64,000 nt of DNA, from positions 5,456,001 to 5,520,000 of the forward strand of contig NZ_CP107976.1 in the NCBI RefSeq assembly GCF_036099295.1. Direction: 5' to 3'. Position 1 is the first letter of the stretch; every line of letters begins with the position of its first letter. Below are positions 14,082 to 22,529 of the stretch, piece by piece. This stretch comes from Streptomyces sp. NBC_00358. Its GTDB lineage: Bacteria > Actinomycetota > Actinomycetes > Streptomycetales > Streptomycetaceae. The notes beneath the pieces were generated by a model. The model made no database searches. It worked only from the letters and a program-made list of their open reading frames with translations, and had not been told where the DNA came from. Position numbers and translations under genes: made by a program.

Positions 14082-15821
14082 CTAGACCCAGGTGTCCAGC
14101 CACATCCGGGACCGCCACTGTTCGATCGGGATCGCCGTGCCCGTGTACAGGGGCCAGAAGTAGATGAAGTTCCAGACGATCAGGAGGACCAGGACGCCCG
14201 CTCCGGCCGCGCCGATCACGCGGCGGCGTTCTCCGGCGCCTGGTGGGCCGAGGATCGCGGCGATCATCATCGTGACGGCGAGACACAGGAACGGCACGAA
14301 GACGACGGCGTAGAAGAAGAAGATCGTGCGCTCCTGGTAGTGGAACCAGGGGAGGTAGCCGGCCGCGACGCCGCAGGCGATGGCGCCGGCCCGCCAGTCG
14401 CGGCGGAACGCCCAGCGCCACAGCACGTAGGCGAGGGCGAAGCAGGCGGCCCACCACAGCAGGGGCGTGCCGAGCGCCAGCACCTCACGGGCGCACTTGT
14501 CGCCCGCGTCGGCGGGGCAGCCGTCCTTGCCGGGCAGCGGGGACTCGTAGAAGTACGAGACCGGGCGGCCGAGGACGAGCCAGCTCCACGGGTTGGACTG
14601 GTAGGTGTGCGGCGACACCAGCCCGACGTGGAACTTGTAGACCTCGTGCTCGTAGTGCCACAGGCTGCGCAGCCAGTCCGGGAGGAAGGTCCAGTTGCCC
14701 CCCTTGCCGTCGGTCACGGCCCAGTTGCGGAAGTAGCCGCCCTTGCCGTTGTCCGGCGACAGGATCCAGCCGGTCCAGGAGATCAGGTAGACGGCCACGG
14801 CGACCGGGACCGTCGCCAGGAACGCCAGGCCCAGGTCGTGCTTGAGCACCGCCACATAGGGCTCCCGGGCGCCCGCGACCCGGCGCGAGGCCACGTCCCA
14901 CAGGACCGCCATCACACAGAACGCGGCGAGGACGTACAGCCCGTTCCACTTGGTGCCGATGGCCAGGCCCAGCATCAGGCCCGCAGTCCAGCGCCAGGGC
15001 CGCCAGCCCAGCCGGGTCGTCTCGGCGATGTGCGCGTCGGGGCGGACGACACCGTCCTCGTCGGTGGGCAGCGCCGCCGCCAGTCTCGCCCGAGCCTTGT
15101 CGCGGTCGATGACCAGGCAGCCGAAGGCCGCCAGCACGAAGAACATCAGCACACCGTCGAGCAGCGAGGTGCGGCTCATCACGAAGTGCAGACCGTCCAC
15201 CGCCATCAGCGTGCCGGCGAGGCAGCCGAGGAACGTCGAACGGAACAGCCGCCGTCCGATCCGGCACAGCAGCAGCACCGACAGCGTGCCGAGCAGCGCC
15301 GTCATGAAGCGCCAGCCGAACGGGTTGAACCCGAACATCCACTCGCCCAGCCCGATGACGTACTTGCCGACCGGCGGGTGCACGACATAGGCGGCGTCGC
15401 TCGGGACCCGCACATGCCCGTTGTTCTGGAGGATCAGATCGTTGGCGTCCTTGGTCCAGTTGACCTCGTAACCACGATGGATGAGCGCCCAGGCGTCCTT
15501 CGCGTAGTACGTCTCGTCGAATATCACCGCCTTCGGACTGCCCAGGTTCCAGAACCGCAGCAGCCCGGCGAGCAGGGTCACCAGAAGCGGTCCCACCCAC
15601 CCTGACCAGCGGTTGAAACGGTTGGCGACCTCCTGACGCAGCCCGAGCGCGGCCCAGATCCCGGGGCCTGGCTCGGCGTACGGCGGCACGAGCCGGTCGC
15701 GCACATCACTTCTGGGCGGCGCCGTGTAGCCGAATCGGCGCAGCCGCTGCTGCCACGACGGCCGCTGCATGTCGGCGGCCTGGCCCTGCCGGGTGTCCGT
15801 GGAGGACGCGGTACTGGTCAC
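14082..15821 (-). CDS. pmt: Polyprenyl-phosphate-mannose:protein mannosyltransferase
   Basis: This 579-residue polytopic membrane enzyme (GT39) transfers mannose from polyprenyl phosphate mannose to Ser/Thr of exported proteins. The family signature FDETYYAKDAW, with the catalytic Asp-Glu, is in the first extracytoplasmic loop. HPPVGKYVIGLGE, RTSLLDGVLMFF and GTKWNGLYVLAAF are further PMT motifs. About eleven hydrophobic segments follow a 70-residue cytosolic start, and the end reads YFWPLYTG and RMWLDTWV. The GTG start at 15821 has no strong binding site and may be leaderless. The S. coelicolor homologue is needed for phage phiC31 infection and glycoprotein synthesis. It is divergent from rsmI, 96 bases apart. 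Confidence 0.95.
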   Translation of the reverse strand: MTSTASSTDTRQGQAADMQRPSWQQRLRRFGYTAPPRSDVRDRLVPPYAEPGPGIWAALGLRQEVANRFNRWSGWVGPLLVTLLAGLLRFWNLGSPKAVIFDETYYAKDAWALIHRGYEVNWTKDANDLILQNNGHVRVPSDAAYVVHPPVGKYVIGLGEWMFGFNPFGWRFMTALLGTLSVLLLCRIGRRLFRSTFLGCLAGTLMAVDGLHFVMSRTSLLDGVLMFFVLAAFGCLVIDRDKARARLAAALPTDEDGVVRPDAHIAETTRLGWRPWRWTAGLMLGLAIGTKWNGLYVLAAFCVMAVLWDVASRRVAGAREPYVAVLKHDLGLAFLATVPVAVAVYLISWTGWILSPDNGKGGYFRNWAVTDGKGGNWTFLPDWLRSLWHYEHEVYKFHVGLVSPHTYQSNPWSWLVLGRPVSYFYESPLPGKDGCPADAGDKCAREVLALGTPLLWWAACFALAYVLWRWAFRRDWRAGAIACGVAAGYLPWFHYQERTIFFFYAVVFVPFLCLAVTMMIAAILGPPGAGERRRVIGAAGAGVLVLLIVWNFIYFWPLYTGTAIPIEQWRSRMWLDTWV

Positions 15822-15917
15822 CGCGCCATCGTAGGGAACAGGTCTGTGGGAGTCCCGTGCATGGGCCCCTTCCGGTCGGATGGGCTTGTCGGGCCGTGCC
15901 CCTGCGAGGATGGAACC

Positions 15918-16775
15918 GTGACAGGAATCCTTGTGTTGGCAGGCACTCCCATCGGCGACATCTCCGACGCGCCGCCACGGCTCGCCGCGGAACTGACCGG
16001 GGCCGATGTCGTCGCCGCGGAGGACACCCGCAGGCTGCGCCGGCTCACCCAGGCCCTGGGCATCCAGACGACAGGGCGTGTCGTGTCGTACTTCGAGGGC
16101 AACGAGGCCGCCCGGACCCCGGAACTCGTCGAGGCGCTCGTCGGCGGGGCGCGCGTCCTGCTCGTGACCGACGCCGGGATGCCGTCCGTGTCGGACCCCG
16201 GGTACCGGCTGGTCGCGGCCGCGGTCGAGAAGGACATCAAGGTCACCGCGGTACCCGGCCCGTCCGCCGTGCTGACCGCGCTCGCCCTGTCCGGTCTGCC
16301 CGTCGACCGCTTCTGCTTCGAGGGCTTCCTGCCCAGGAAGGCGGGCGAGCGGCTGTCCCGGCTCCGGGAGGTCGCCGAGGAGCGCCGGACGCTCGTCTAC
16401 TTCGAAGCGCCCCACCGGCTCGACGACACCCTCGCCGCCATGGCGGAGGTCTTCGGCACCCAGCGCCGCGCCGCCGTCTGCCGCGAGCTGACCAAGACGT
16501 ACGAGGAGGTCAAGCGCGGCCCGCTCGGCGAACTGGCCGCCTGGGCGGCCGAGGGTGTCCGCGGCGAGATCACCGTCGTCGTCGAGGGTGCCCCCGACCG
16601 GGGCGCCGAGGAACTGGACGCCGCCGAGCTCGTGCGCAGGGTGCAGGTGCGCGAGGAGGCGGGGGAGCGGCGCAAGGAGGCCATCGCCGCCGTCGCCGCG
16701 GAGGCCGGAATTCCCAAGCGTGACGTCTTCGACGCGGTCGTCGCGGCGAAGAACGCGGCGCGAAGCGGCCCATAG
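15918..16775 (+). CDS. rsmI: 16S rRNA (cytidine1402-2'-O)-methyltransferase
   Basis: This 285-residue cytosolic SAM-dependent methyltransferase modifies C1402 of 16S rRNA. The tetrapyrrole-methylase-like fold is clear: LVLAGTPIGDISDAP (usually ATPIGN), VVAAEDTRRLRRLTQALGI, LVTDAGMPSVSDPGYRLV, VPGPSAVLTALALSGLP, FEGFLPRK and LVYFEAPHRLDDTL. The C-terminal helical part ends KRDVFDAVVAAKN. The GTG at 15918 follows GAGGATGG. The divergent pmt gene and the shared short promoter region are conserved in actinobacteria as far as I remember. Confidence 0.95.
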   Translation: MTGILVLAGTPIGDISDAPPRLAAELTGADVVAAEDTRRLRRLTQALGIQTTGRVVSYFEGNEAARTPELVEALVGGARVLLVTDAGMPSVSDPGYRLVAAAVEKDIKVTAVPGPSAVLTALALSGLPVDRFCFEGFLPRKAGERLSRLREVAEERRTLVYFEAPHRLDDTLAAMAEVFGTQRRAAVCRELTKTYEEVKRGPLGELAAWAAEGVRGEITVVVEGAPDRGAEELDAAELVRRVQVREEAGERRKEAIAAVAAEAGIPKRDVFDAVVAAKNAARSGP

Positions 16776-16939
16776 AAGGGCAAAGGACCAAGGCGAAAGG
16801 CAAAGATCAGGCCGCGTAACAGGACCCTTCCGACAAGGAAAGGCCAAGACGCCTCCAACACTCGACAGGCCGGATGCGTTCGCGCCGGGAGAGGCGTCCA
16901 CTGGACTTAGGGACGTACCCGTCCCTCGCCTTCGGCGAA

Positions 16940-16993
16940 TCGACGGAATTCAGGGGGAATTCCGTCGACGGAGGTGCTTGTCCAGCGGACAAG
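16940..16993 (+). promoter_or_regulatory. Two adjacent leader hairpins before the zinc-ribbon-like gene
   Basis: The first hairpin is a perfect 12-base-pair stem (16940-16951 with 16957-16968) with a five-base loop. The second is a perfect seven-base-pair stem (16977-16983 with 16987-16993) with a three-base loop. It ends directly before the GAGGAG binding site of the gene at 17004. Together they could act on translation, mRNA stability or as an operator. The first could also terminate readthrough from rsmI, but there is no T tail. Confidence 0.5.
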
Positions 16994-17003
16994 AGGAGCT
17001 GGC

Positions 17004-17492
17004 ATGAGTGAGATGGCAGGACGGACCGGCGGTATCGCCGCTGGTCAGGTCACCGAACAGACCGGGCATCGCGGCACGGCGACGGCAGTCGTTCACGAAT
17101 CGTATTCCTTCGCCTGCATGCGCTGCGGGCACGGCTGGGAACAGTCCTACGAGATTGAGCATCACCGCGACGCGGAAGGCGCCGAGTTCGTGATGTACGT
17201 GGCGAACGGGCACGTCGTGCCGTCGCCTCTCAGCCGGCCCACCTGTCTGAACTGCGACAGCCACGTGGTGCGCATCATGCGCGCCGGTCAGGTGTCCTCC
17301 GTCCTCGACTCCATGCACTCGATGACGCACCGCCCGCACCGCCCGCACCGCCCGCACCGTCCGGTGCCGCGACAGCCCGAGGACGGCCCGGAGGGGGAGA
17401 CGCCGGCCGGGTCCTCCGACGCCCCGAAGGAACCGCACCACTGGCATCTGTCGGACCTGCTGCACCCGTTCCAGCACCGGCGGGCGGGCTGA
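17004..17492 (+). CDS. Conserved actinobacterial protein with CxxC zinc-ribbon-like motifs
   Basis: The product is 162 residues. ATG at 17004 follows GAGGAGCTGGC. The conserved part (about 25-100) begins VVHESYSFACMRCGHGWEQSYEIEHH. A second pair follows in RPTCLNCDSHVVRIM, and four Cys spaced as CxxC...CxxC suggest a zinc ribbon. The rest is disordered: three HRPHRP units (about 108-120) followed by Pro/Glu/Gly and an HxWHLSDLLHPFQHR end, all His-rich. No enzyme motif is visible. The S. coelicolor homologue lies at the same place between rsmI and tatD. Function unknown; a metal-binding adaptor or nucleic-acid-binding role is possible. Confidence 0.8.
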   Translation: MSEMAGRTGGIAAGQVTEQTGHRGTATAVVHESYSFACMRCGHGWEQSYEIEHHRDAEGAEFVMYVANGHVVPSPLSRPTCLNCDSHVVRIMRAGQVSSVLDSMHSMTHRPHRPHRPHRPVPRQPEDGPEGETPAGSSDAPKEPHHWHLSDLLHPFQHRRAG

Positions 17493-17574
17493 CCGTGCCG
17501 GGCGGGGCCCACGGGACGGCCTCCCGGCTCCCCGCGGGGTGAGGCCGGGCATGCCCCCTTCGTAGGATCGGGGC

Positions 17575-18465
17575 ATGCCTTCCTCCGCTTCAGCCGCCCC
17601 CGACAAGAACGCCGCGCCTCCGCTCCCCGAGCCCCTGCGCGTTCCCGTGGCCGACTCGCACACCCACCTCGACATGCAGTCCGGCACGGTCGAGGAGGCC
17701 CTCGCCAAGGCCGCGTCCGTCGGAGTGACGACGGTCGTCCAGGTGGGCTGCGACGTGAAGGGCTCCCGCTGGGCGGCGGAGACGGCGGCCGCGTACGACG
17801 CCGTCCACGCCACCGTCGCCCTGCACCCCAACGAAGCGCCCCGTATCGTGCTCGGCGATCCCGACGGCTGGTCCCGGCAGGGCTCCCGTGGGCCGGGCGG
17901 CGACGCCGCGCTGGACGAGGCGCTCGCGGAGATCGACGCTCTCGCCGCCCTCCCGCACGTCAAGGGCGTCGGTGAGACCGGACTCGACTTCTTCCGCACC
18001 GGGCCCGAGGGCAAGGAGGCGCAGGAGCGCTCCTTCCGCGCCCACATCGAGATCGCCAAGCGGCACGGCAAGGCCCTGGTCATCCACGACCGCGACGCCC
18101 ACGCCGACGTCCTGCGCGTCCTGGAGGAGGAAGGCGCCCCGGACCGGACCGTGTTCCACTGCTACTCCGGCGACGCCGACATGGCCGCGGTCTGCGCCCG
18201 CGCCGGCTACTTCATGTCCTTCGCCGGCAACATGACCTTCAAGAACGCCCAGCCGCTGCGCGACGCGCTGGCCGTGGCCCCGCTCGAACTCGTCCTCGTG
18301 GAGACCGACGCGCCCTTCCTGACCCCCGCGCCGTACCGCGGACGGCCCAACGCGCCGTATCTCATTCCGGTCACGGTGCGCGCCATGGCCGCGGTGCGGG
18401 GGATCGACGAGGACACGCTGGCGACCTCGATCTCCGCCAACACCGCGCGGGCGTTCGATTACTGA
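17575..18465 (+). CDS. tatD: TatD family metal-dependent hydrolase (DNase)
   Basis: This 296-residue cytosolic TIM-barrel hydrolase is of the kind that removes 3'-terminal nucleotides or damaged DNA. Metal-binding motifs are DSHTHLD near the start, GVGETGLDFF (metal Glu), VIHDRDAH (His), FHCYSGD (His) and VETDAPFLTP (Asp). The first 20 residues are a variable Ser/Pro/Ala tail not found in shorter homologues. ATG at 17575 gives the usual length plus that tail. The gene precedes rpfB and ksgA, an arrangement found across actinobacteria. Confidence 0.95.
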   Translation: MPSSASAAPDKNAAPPLPEPLRVPVADSHTHLDMQSGTVEEALAKAASVGVTTVVQVGCDVKGSRWAAETAAAYDAVHATVALHPNEAPRIVLGDPDGWSRQGSRGPGGDAALDEALAEIDALAALPHVKGVGETGLDFFRTGPEGKEAQERSFRAHIEIAKRHGKALVIHDRDAHADVLRVLEEEGAPDRTVFHCYSGDADMAAVCARAGYFMSFAGNMTFKNAQPLRDALAVAPLELVLVETDAPFLTPAPYRGRPNAPYLIPVTVRAMAAVRGIDEDTLATSISANTARAFDY

Positions 18466-18478
18466 CCTATAACGCTTC

Positions 18479-18494
18479 CCGGGGTTTTCCCCGG
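18479..18494 (+). terminator. Hairpin after tatD
   Basis: A six-base-pair stem (CCGGGG with CCCCGG) around a TTTT loop lies 13 bases after the tatD stop codon. It is short and has no T tail, so it is a weak terminator at best. Confidence 0.45.
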
Positions 18495-18547
18495 CCGGAC
18501 ACGGGTCTTCCGCGAGGGAGTGTCGCGACACAGCGTAGTCGCGTTGC

Positions 18548-18577
18548 TTGGGAGAGTGACGACCGCTCCGCTAGGTT
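18548..18577 (+). promoter_or_regulatory. Candidate vegetative promoter of rpfB
   Basis: TTGGGA (18548-18553) and TAGGTT (18572-18577) are separated by 18 bases, consistent with the main sigma factor HrdB. The GTG start of rpfB lies 35 bases downstream. Confidence 0.45.
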
Positions 18578-18612
18578 CTGGTCGCCCGATCCGGACCCTG
18601 GAGCGTGTCGTC

Positions 18613-20487
18613 GTGAGCAGCTCGCGGTACGAGCAGTACGAGACGTATGGACCGACCGGTGGCGCCGAGGCGACCACCGTCGTCATCGGTGTCACCGGCG
18701 CGACCGCCGTGGCCCCCGCGCCCGGCACGCCCGGGGCACCCGCCGCGGGGGACCCGCTCGGTGCGCCCCACGTGCCCGGCGCGCCCGTCGTGCCCGGCCC
18801 CGGCCACGGGGAGTACGCCGGTGACGGGGAGTACGCCGGTCACGGGCGGCCCCCCGGCTACGAGGGGTACCCCGGCCACCCGGCCTACTCGGCCCGTTCG
18901 GGCTACGAGGCGTACTCCGGCCATGAGGCGTACTACGGCTACGCGGGCCATTACGGCTACGGGGAGAGCCCGCGCCACGAGCCGTACGGTCAGGGCGCCC
19001 CGGATCCCTACCGCCCGGCCTACGGGACGCGCCTTACCGGACCCACGGTGCCGAACCCGCCCGCCCCGCCGGGAGCACCCGGCGCCCCGGGTACGCCCAG
19101 CGCGTCCAGCCCGTCCAGTGCACCGGGAGGGACGGCCGGCGCACCCGGCATGCCAGGCGTGCCCGGAACACCCGGCACGTTCGGCGTGCCCCGTGTGCGC
19201 GTCGCGTCCGACGCGCCGACCGAACCCCGGCTGCCGCGCCGGCAGGCCGACACGCTGGTCTCCGTGCCCTCCGCGGGGGGCGGCGCGGGCGGGCCGGACG
19301 GCTTCGGGGGCGGCGACCGGCGGGACGCGGGGCCCGGCACGGGCGGGCGGGCCGAGGCGCGCCGCGCGGCCCGGCGCAAACGAGCCGTCGAGCGCCCCGA
19401 AACCCTGCGCCGGCTGCTCCCGCAGGCACTGGTCGTCGCCTTCCTGGCCGGTGGCACCTCGGCGTTCGTCGCCAGCGACAAGGCGATCGAACTCAGCGTG
19501 GACGGCAGACCGCGCACACTGCACACGTTCGCGGACGACGTGACGGAACTGCTCGCCGACGAAGGCGTGAAAGTCGGCGCGCACGACGTGGTGGCGCCCG
19601 CTCCCGGCACGACCCTGAGCAGCGGGGACGAGGTCGCGGTGAGCCACGGGCGCCCGGTGCATCTCACCCTCGACGGTGAGTGGCGCAGGGTGTGGACGAC
19701 GGCGCACACCGTGGAAGGGGCGCTCAGCCAGCTGGGGGTGCGCGCCGAGGGCGCGTACGTGTCGACGTCACGCTCCCGGCGCATCGGCCACGCGGGCCTC
19801 GCGCTCGACGTCCGGACCGAACGCGCGGTCACGATCATGGCCGACGGCCGGGCCCGGACGATCCGCACCAACGCCGCGAGCGTGCGGGAGGCCGTCGAGG
19901 AGGCGGGGATCACCCTGCACGGCCAGGACATGACCTCCGTGCCGGCCGCGAGCTTCCCGCGGGACGGGCAGACGGTCACCGTCCTGCGGGTCACCGGATC
20001 CAGGGAGGTCCGCGAGGTACCGATCCCGTACGAGGTGCTGCGGGCGGAGGACTCCTCGCTGTTCAAGGGCACCGAGGTCGTCGAGCGCCCCGGCAGCTTC
20101 GGTGCGCGGCGCATCACCTACACGCTGCGCACCGTCAACGGCGTCCGGCAGCGGCCGCGCCTCGTCGGGTCCGAAGTGGTGAGCCGGCCGCAGGCCCAGC
20201 TCGTCAGGGTCGGGACGAAGCCGCATCCCCCGTCCGCCGGGGGCGTCGACCACCTGAACTGGTCCGGCCTCGCCGCGTGCGAGTCCGGCGGCCGGCCCGG
20301 CGCGGTGGACCCGTCCGGCACGTACGGCGGTCTCTACCAGTTCGACGCCCACACCTGGCACACCCTCGGCGGCAGCGGGCGCCCCCAGGACGCCCCGGCC
20401 GCGGAGCAGACCCAGCGCGCGAAGAAGCTGTACGCGCGCCGGGGGACGAGTCCCTGGCCGCACTGCGGGCCACGGCTGCACGGCTGA
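18613..20487 (+). CDS. rpfB: Resuscitation-promoting factor RpfB with long Gly/Pro/Tyr-rich N-terminus
   Basis: This 624-residue membrane-anchored cell-wall hydrolase helps spores leave dormancy. Residues 1 to about 265 are low-complexity Gly, Pro, Tyr and His (GYEGYPGHPAY, then many PGAPGTP units). One membrane segment follows (about 272-290). Three DUF348 domains (about 292-340, 345-402 and 403-462), a G5 domain (about 463-540) and the RPF lysozyme-like domain (about 545-624) complete it. The catalytic Glu is in GLAACESGG, and Trp, Cys and YGGLYQFD are in place. GTG at 18613 follows GGAG. If the anchor is a simple signal anchor, the 265-residue stretch is cytosolic, which is far longer than in mycobacterial RpfB. 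Confidence 0.95.
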   Translation: MSSSRYEQYETYGPTGGAEATTVVIGVTGATAVAPAPGTPGAPAAGDPLGAPHVPGAPVVPGPGHGEYAGDGEYAGHGRPPGYEGYPGHPAYSARSGYEAYSGHEAYYGYAGHYGYGESPRHEPYGQGAPDPYRPAYGTRLTGPTVPNPPAPPGAPGAPGTPSASSPSSAPGGTAGAPGMPGVPGTPGTFGVPRVRVASDAPTEPRLPRRQADTLVSVPSAGGGAGGPDGFGGGDRRDAGPGTGGRAEARRAARRKRAVERPETLRRLLPQALVVAFLAGGTSAFVASDKAIELSVDGRPRTLHTFADDVTELLADEGVKVGAHDVVAPAPGTTLSSGDEVAVSHGRPVHLTLDGEWRRVWTTAHTVEGALSQLGVRAEGAYVSTSRSRRIGHAGLALDVRTERAVTIMADGRARTIRTNAASVREAVEEAGITLHGQDMTSVPAASFPRDGQTVTVLRVTGSREVREVPIPYEVLRAEDSSLFKGTEVVERPGSFGARRITYTLRTVNGVRQRPRLVGSEVVSRPQAQLVRVGTKPHPPSAGGVDHLNWSGLAACESGGRPGAVDPSGTYGGLYQFDAHTWHTLGGSGRPQDAPAAEQTQRAKKLYARRGTSPWPHCGPRLHG

Positions 20488-20513
20488 GGCCGGACCCCCC
20501 GTACCCTTGGCTC

Positions 20514-21470
20514 GTGACCAGCCCCACCTCCGACGCCCTCCTGGGCCCCGCCGAGATCCGCGAACTCGCGGCAGCCCTCGGCGTGCGGCCCACCAAGCAG
20601 CGCGGCCAGAACTTCGTCATCGACGCGAACACGGTGCGCCGCATCGTGCGGACCGCCCAGGTGCGGCCCGACGACGTGGTCGTGGAGGTGGGTCCCGGCC
20701 TCGGTTCGCTGACGCTCGGCCTGCTGGAGACGGCGGACCGGGTCGTCGCCGTCGAGATCGACGACATCCTCGCGGGCGCGCTCCCGGCGACCGTGGCGGC
20801 GCGCATGCCGGAGCGGGCCGACCGGTTCGCGCTGGTGCACTCGGACGCCATGCAGGTCCGGGAGCTTCCGGGCCCGCCGCCGACCGCGCTGGTCGCGAAC
20901 CTCCCGTACAACGTCGCCGTGCCCGTCCTGCTGCACATGCTGGACACCTTCCCGACCATCGAGCGCACCCTCGTGATGGTCCAGGCGGAGGTCGCGGACC
21001 GGCTCGCCGCCCCGCCCGGTTCGAAGGTGTACGGCGTTCCGTCCGTGAAGGCGAACTGGTACGCCGAGGTGAGGCGGGCGGGGTCCATCGGGCGCAATGT
21101 CTTCTGGCCGGCGCCCAACGTCGACAGCGGGCTCGTGTCGCTGACCCGGCGTGCCGAGCCGATCTCCACGACCGCCCGGAAGAGCGACGTGTTCGCGGCC
21201 GTGGACGCGGCCTTCGCGCAGCGCCGCAAGACCCTGCGCGCCGCCCTCGCCGGATGGGCCGGTTCGGCCCCCGCCGCCGAGGCCGCGCTCGTCGCCGCCG
21301 GTGTCTCTCCGCAGGCCCGCGGCGAGTCCCTGACGGTCGAGGAGTTCGCCCGGATCGCGGAGAACCGGGGCGATGCGAGCGGCGCGGACACCAGGAACGC
21401 CCGCCGCTACCGCCCCGAGGAAGCCGAGCACGCCGAGCACGCCGAGAACGAGGAGTCGACCCAGCCGTGA
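20514..21470 (+). CDS. rsmA: 16S rRNA dimethyladenosine transferase KsgA/RsmA
   Basis: This 318-residue enzyme adds two methyl groups each to A1518 and A1519 of 16S rRNA. Motifs are KQRGQNFVID near the start, VVEVGPGLGSLT for SAM binding, VVAVEIDDILA, the catalytic NLPYN in ALVANLPYNVA, MVQAEVADRL, and NVFWPAPNVDSGLV. A C-terminal helical domain (FAQRRKTLRAAL) follows. The last 40 residues are an acidic, His/Glu-rich extension. The GTG at 20514 lies 26 bases after rpfB and has little upstream binding sequence, so translation may depend on coupling. Confidence 0.95.
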   Translation: MTSPTSDALLGPAEIRELAAALGVRPTKQRGQNFVIDANTVRRIVRTAQVRPDDVVVEVGPGLGSLTLGLLETADRVVAVEIDDILAGALPATVAARMPERADRFALVHSDAMQVRELPGPPPTALVANLPYNVAVPVLLHMLDTFPTIERTLVMVQAEVADRLAAPPGSKVYGVPSVKANWYAEVRRAGSIGRNVFWPAPNVDSGLVSLTRRAEPISTTARKSDVFAAVDAAFAQRRKTLRAALAGWAGSAPAAEAALVAAGVSPQARGESLTVEEFARIAENRGDASGADTRNARRYRPEEAEHAEHAENEESTQP

Positions 21471-22366
21471 CGGAGACGGTGACGGTACGCGTCCCTGCCA
21501 AGGTCAACGTCCAGCTCGCGGTCGGCGGCGCACGCCCCGACGGCTTCCACGGCCTGGCCAACGTGTTCCTCGCGGTCGGTCTCCACGACGAGGTGACCGT
21601 CACCCCCGCCGACGAGCTGCGCGTCACCTGCGCGGGCCCGGACGCCGGCCAGGTGCCCCTCGACCGGACCAACCTCGCGGCCCGCGCGGCCCTCGAACTC
21701 GCCCGCCGGTACGGCATCGACCCCGCCGTCCACCTCCACATCGCCAAGGACATCCCCGTCGCCGGGGGCATGGCCGGCGGCAGCGCGGACGGAGCCGGAG
21801 CGCTGCTCGCCTGCGACGCGCTGTGGGGCACGAACGCCTCGCGCGGCGAACTCCTGGAGATCTGCGCCGAGTTGGGAAGCGACGTGCCGTTCTCCCTGGT
21901 GGGTGGCGCGGCGCTCGGTGTCGGGCGGGGCGAGCAGTTGCGGGTCCTGGAGGTCGGCGGGACCTTCCACTGGGTGTTCGCGATGGCCGAACGCGGACTG
22001 TCGACCCCGGCGGTCTTCCGTGAGTTCGACCGGTTGAACGAGGGCGTGCGGGTTCCCGAGCCGGTCGCCTCGCAGGACCTGCTGGACGCGCTGGCGAAGG
22101 GGGACGCGGGCGCTCTCGCGCGCACCGTCTCCAACGACCTCCAGCCCGCGGCCCTCTCCCTCTTCCCGGCCCTGGCCGACACCCTGGCCGTCGGCCGCGC
22201 GGCCGGCGCCCTGGCCGCGCTCGTCTCCGGTTCGGGCCCGACCACGGCGTTCCTCGCCCCGGACGCCGGATCGGCGAGGACGATCGCCGAGGCCCTGCTC
22301 TCGTCGGGCACCTGTCGTTCGGCACGCGTCACTCAGAGCCCGGCGCCCGGCGCGACGGTGCTCTGA
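21467..22366 (+). CDS. ispE: 4-diphosphocytidyl-2-C-methyl-D-erythritol kinase
   Basis: This 299-residue GHMP kinase carries out the ATP-dependent 2-phosphorylation step of the methylerythritol-phosphate pathway to isoprenoids. Motifs are VRVPAKVNVQLAVG (substrate Lys), RPDGFHGLANVF, the phosphate loop IPVAGGMAGGSADGAG, LGSDVPFSLVGG with the catalytic Asp, and the C-terminal VSGSGPTTAFL. The GTG at 21467 overlaps the rsmA stop in GTGA, with AGGAG upstream, so the two are translationally coupled. Confidence 0.95.
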   Translation: MTETVTVRVPAKVNVQLAVGGARPDGFHGLANVFLAVGLHDEVTVTPADELRVTCAGPDAGQVPLDRTNLAARAALELARRYGIDPAVHLHIAKDIPVAGGMAGGSADGAGALLACDALWGTNASRGELLEICAELGSDVPFSLVGGAALGVGRGEQLRVLEVGGTFHWVFAMAERGLSTPAVFREFDRLNEGVRVPEPVASQDLLDALAKGDAGALARTVSNDLQPAALSLFPALADTLAVGRAAGALAALVSGSGPTTAFLAPDAGSARTIAEALLSSGTCRSARVTQSPAPGATVL

Positions 22367-22529
22367 CGCCCGCCGGGCCGGCGCGGACACGGGGGCGGGG
22401 CCACCACGGACACCGGGGCCCGGCCGCCACGGACACCGGGCGGGGACGGCTCCGCGTACGGCACGGCTCGGCGCCCGCACCGCGCGGACTACCCTTGAGG
22501 GTCGATCGTCCCCCTTGTTCAGGAGAGAA

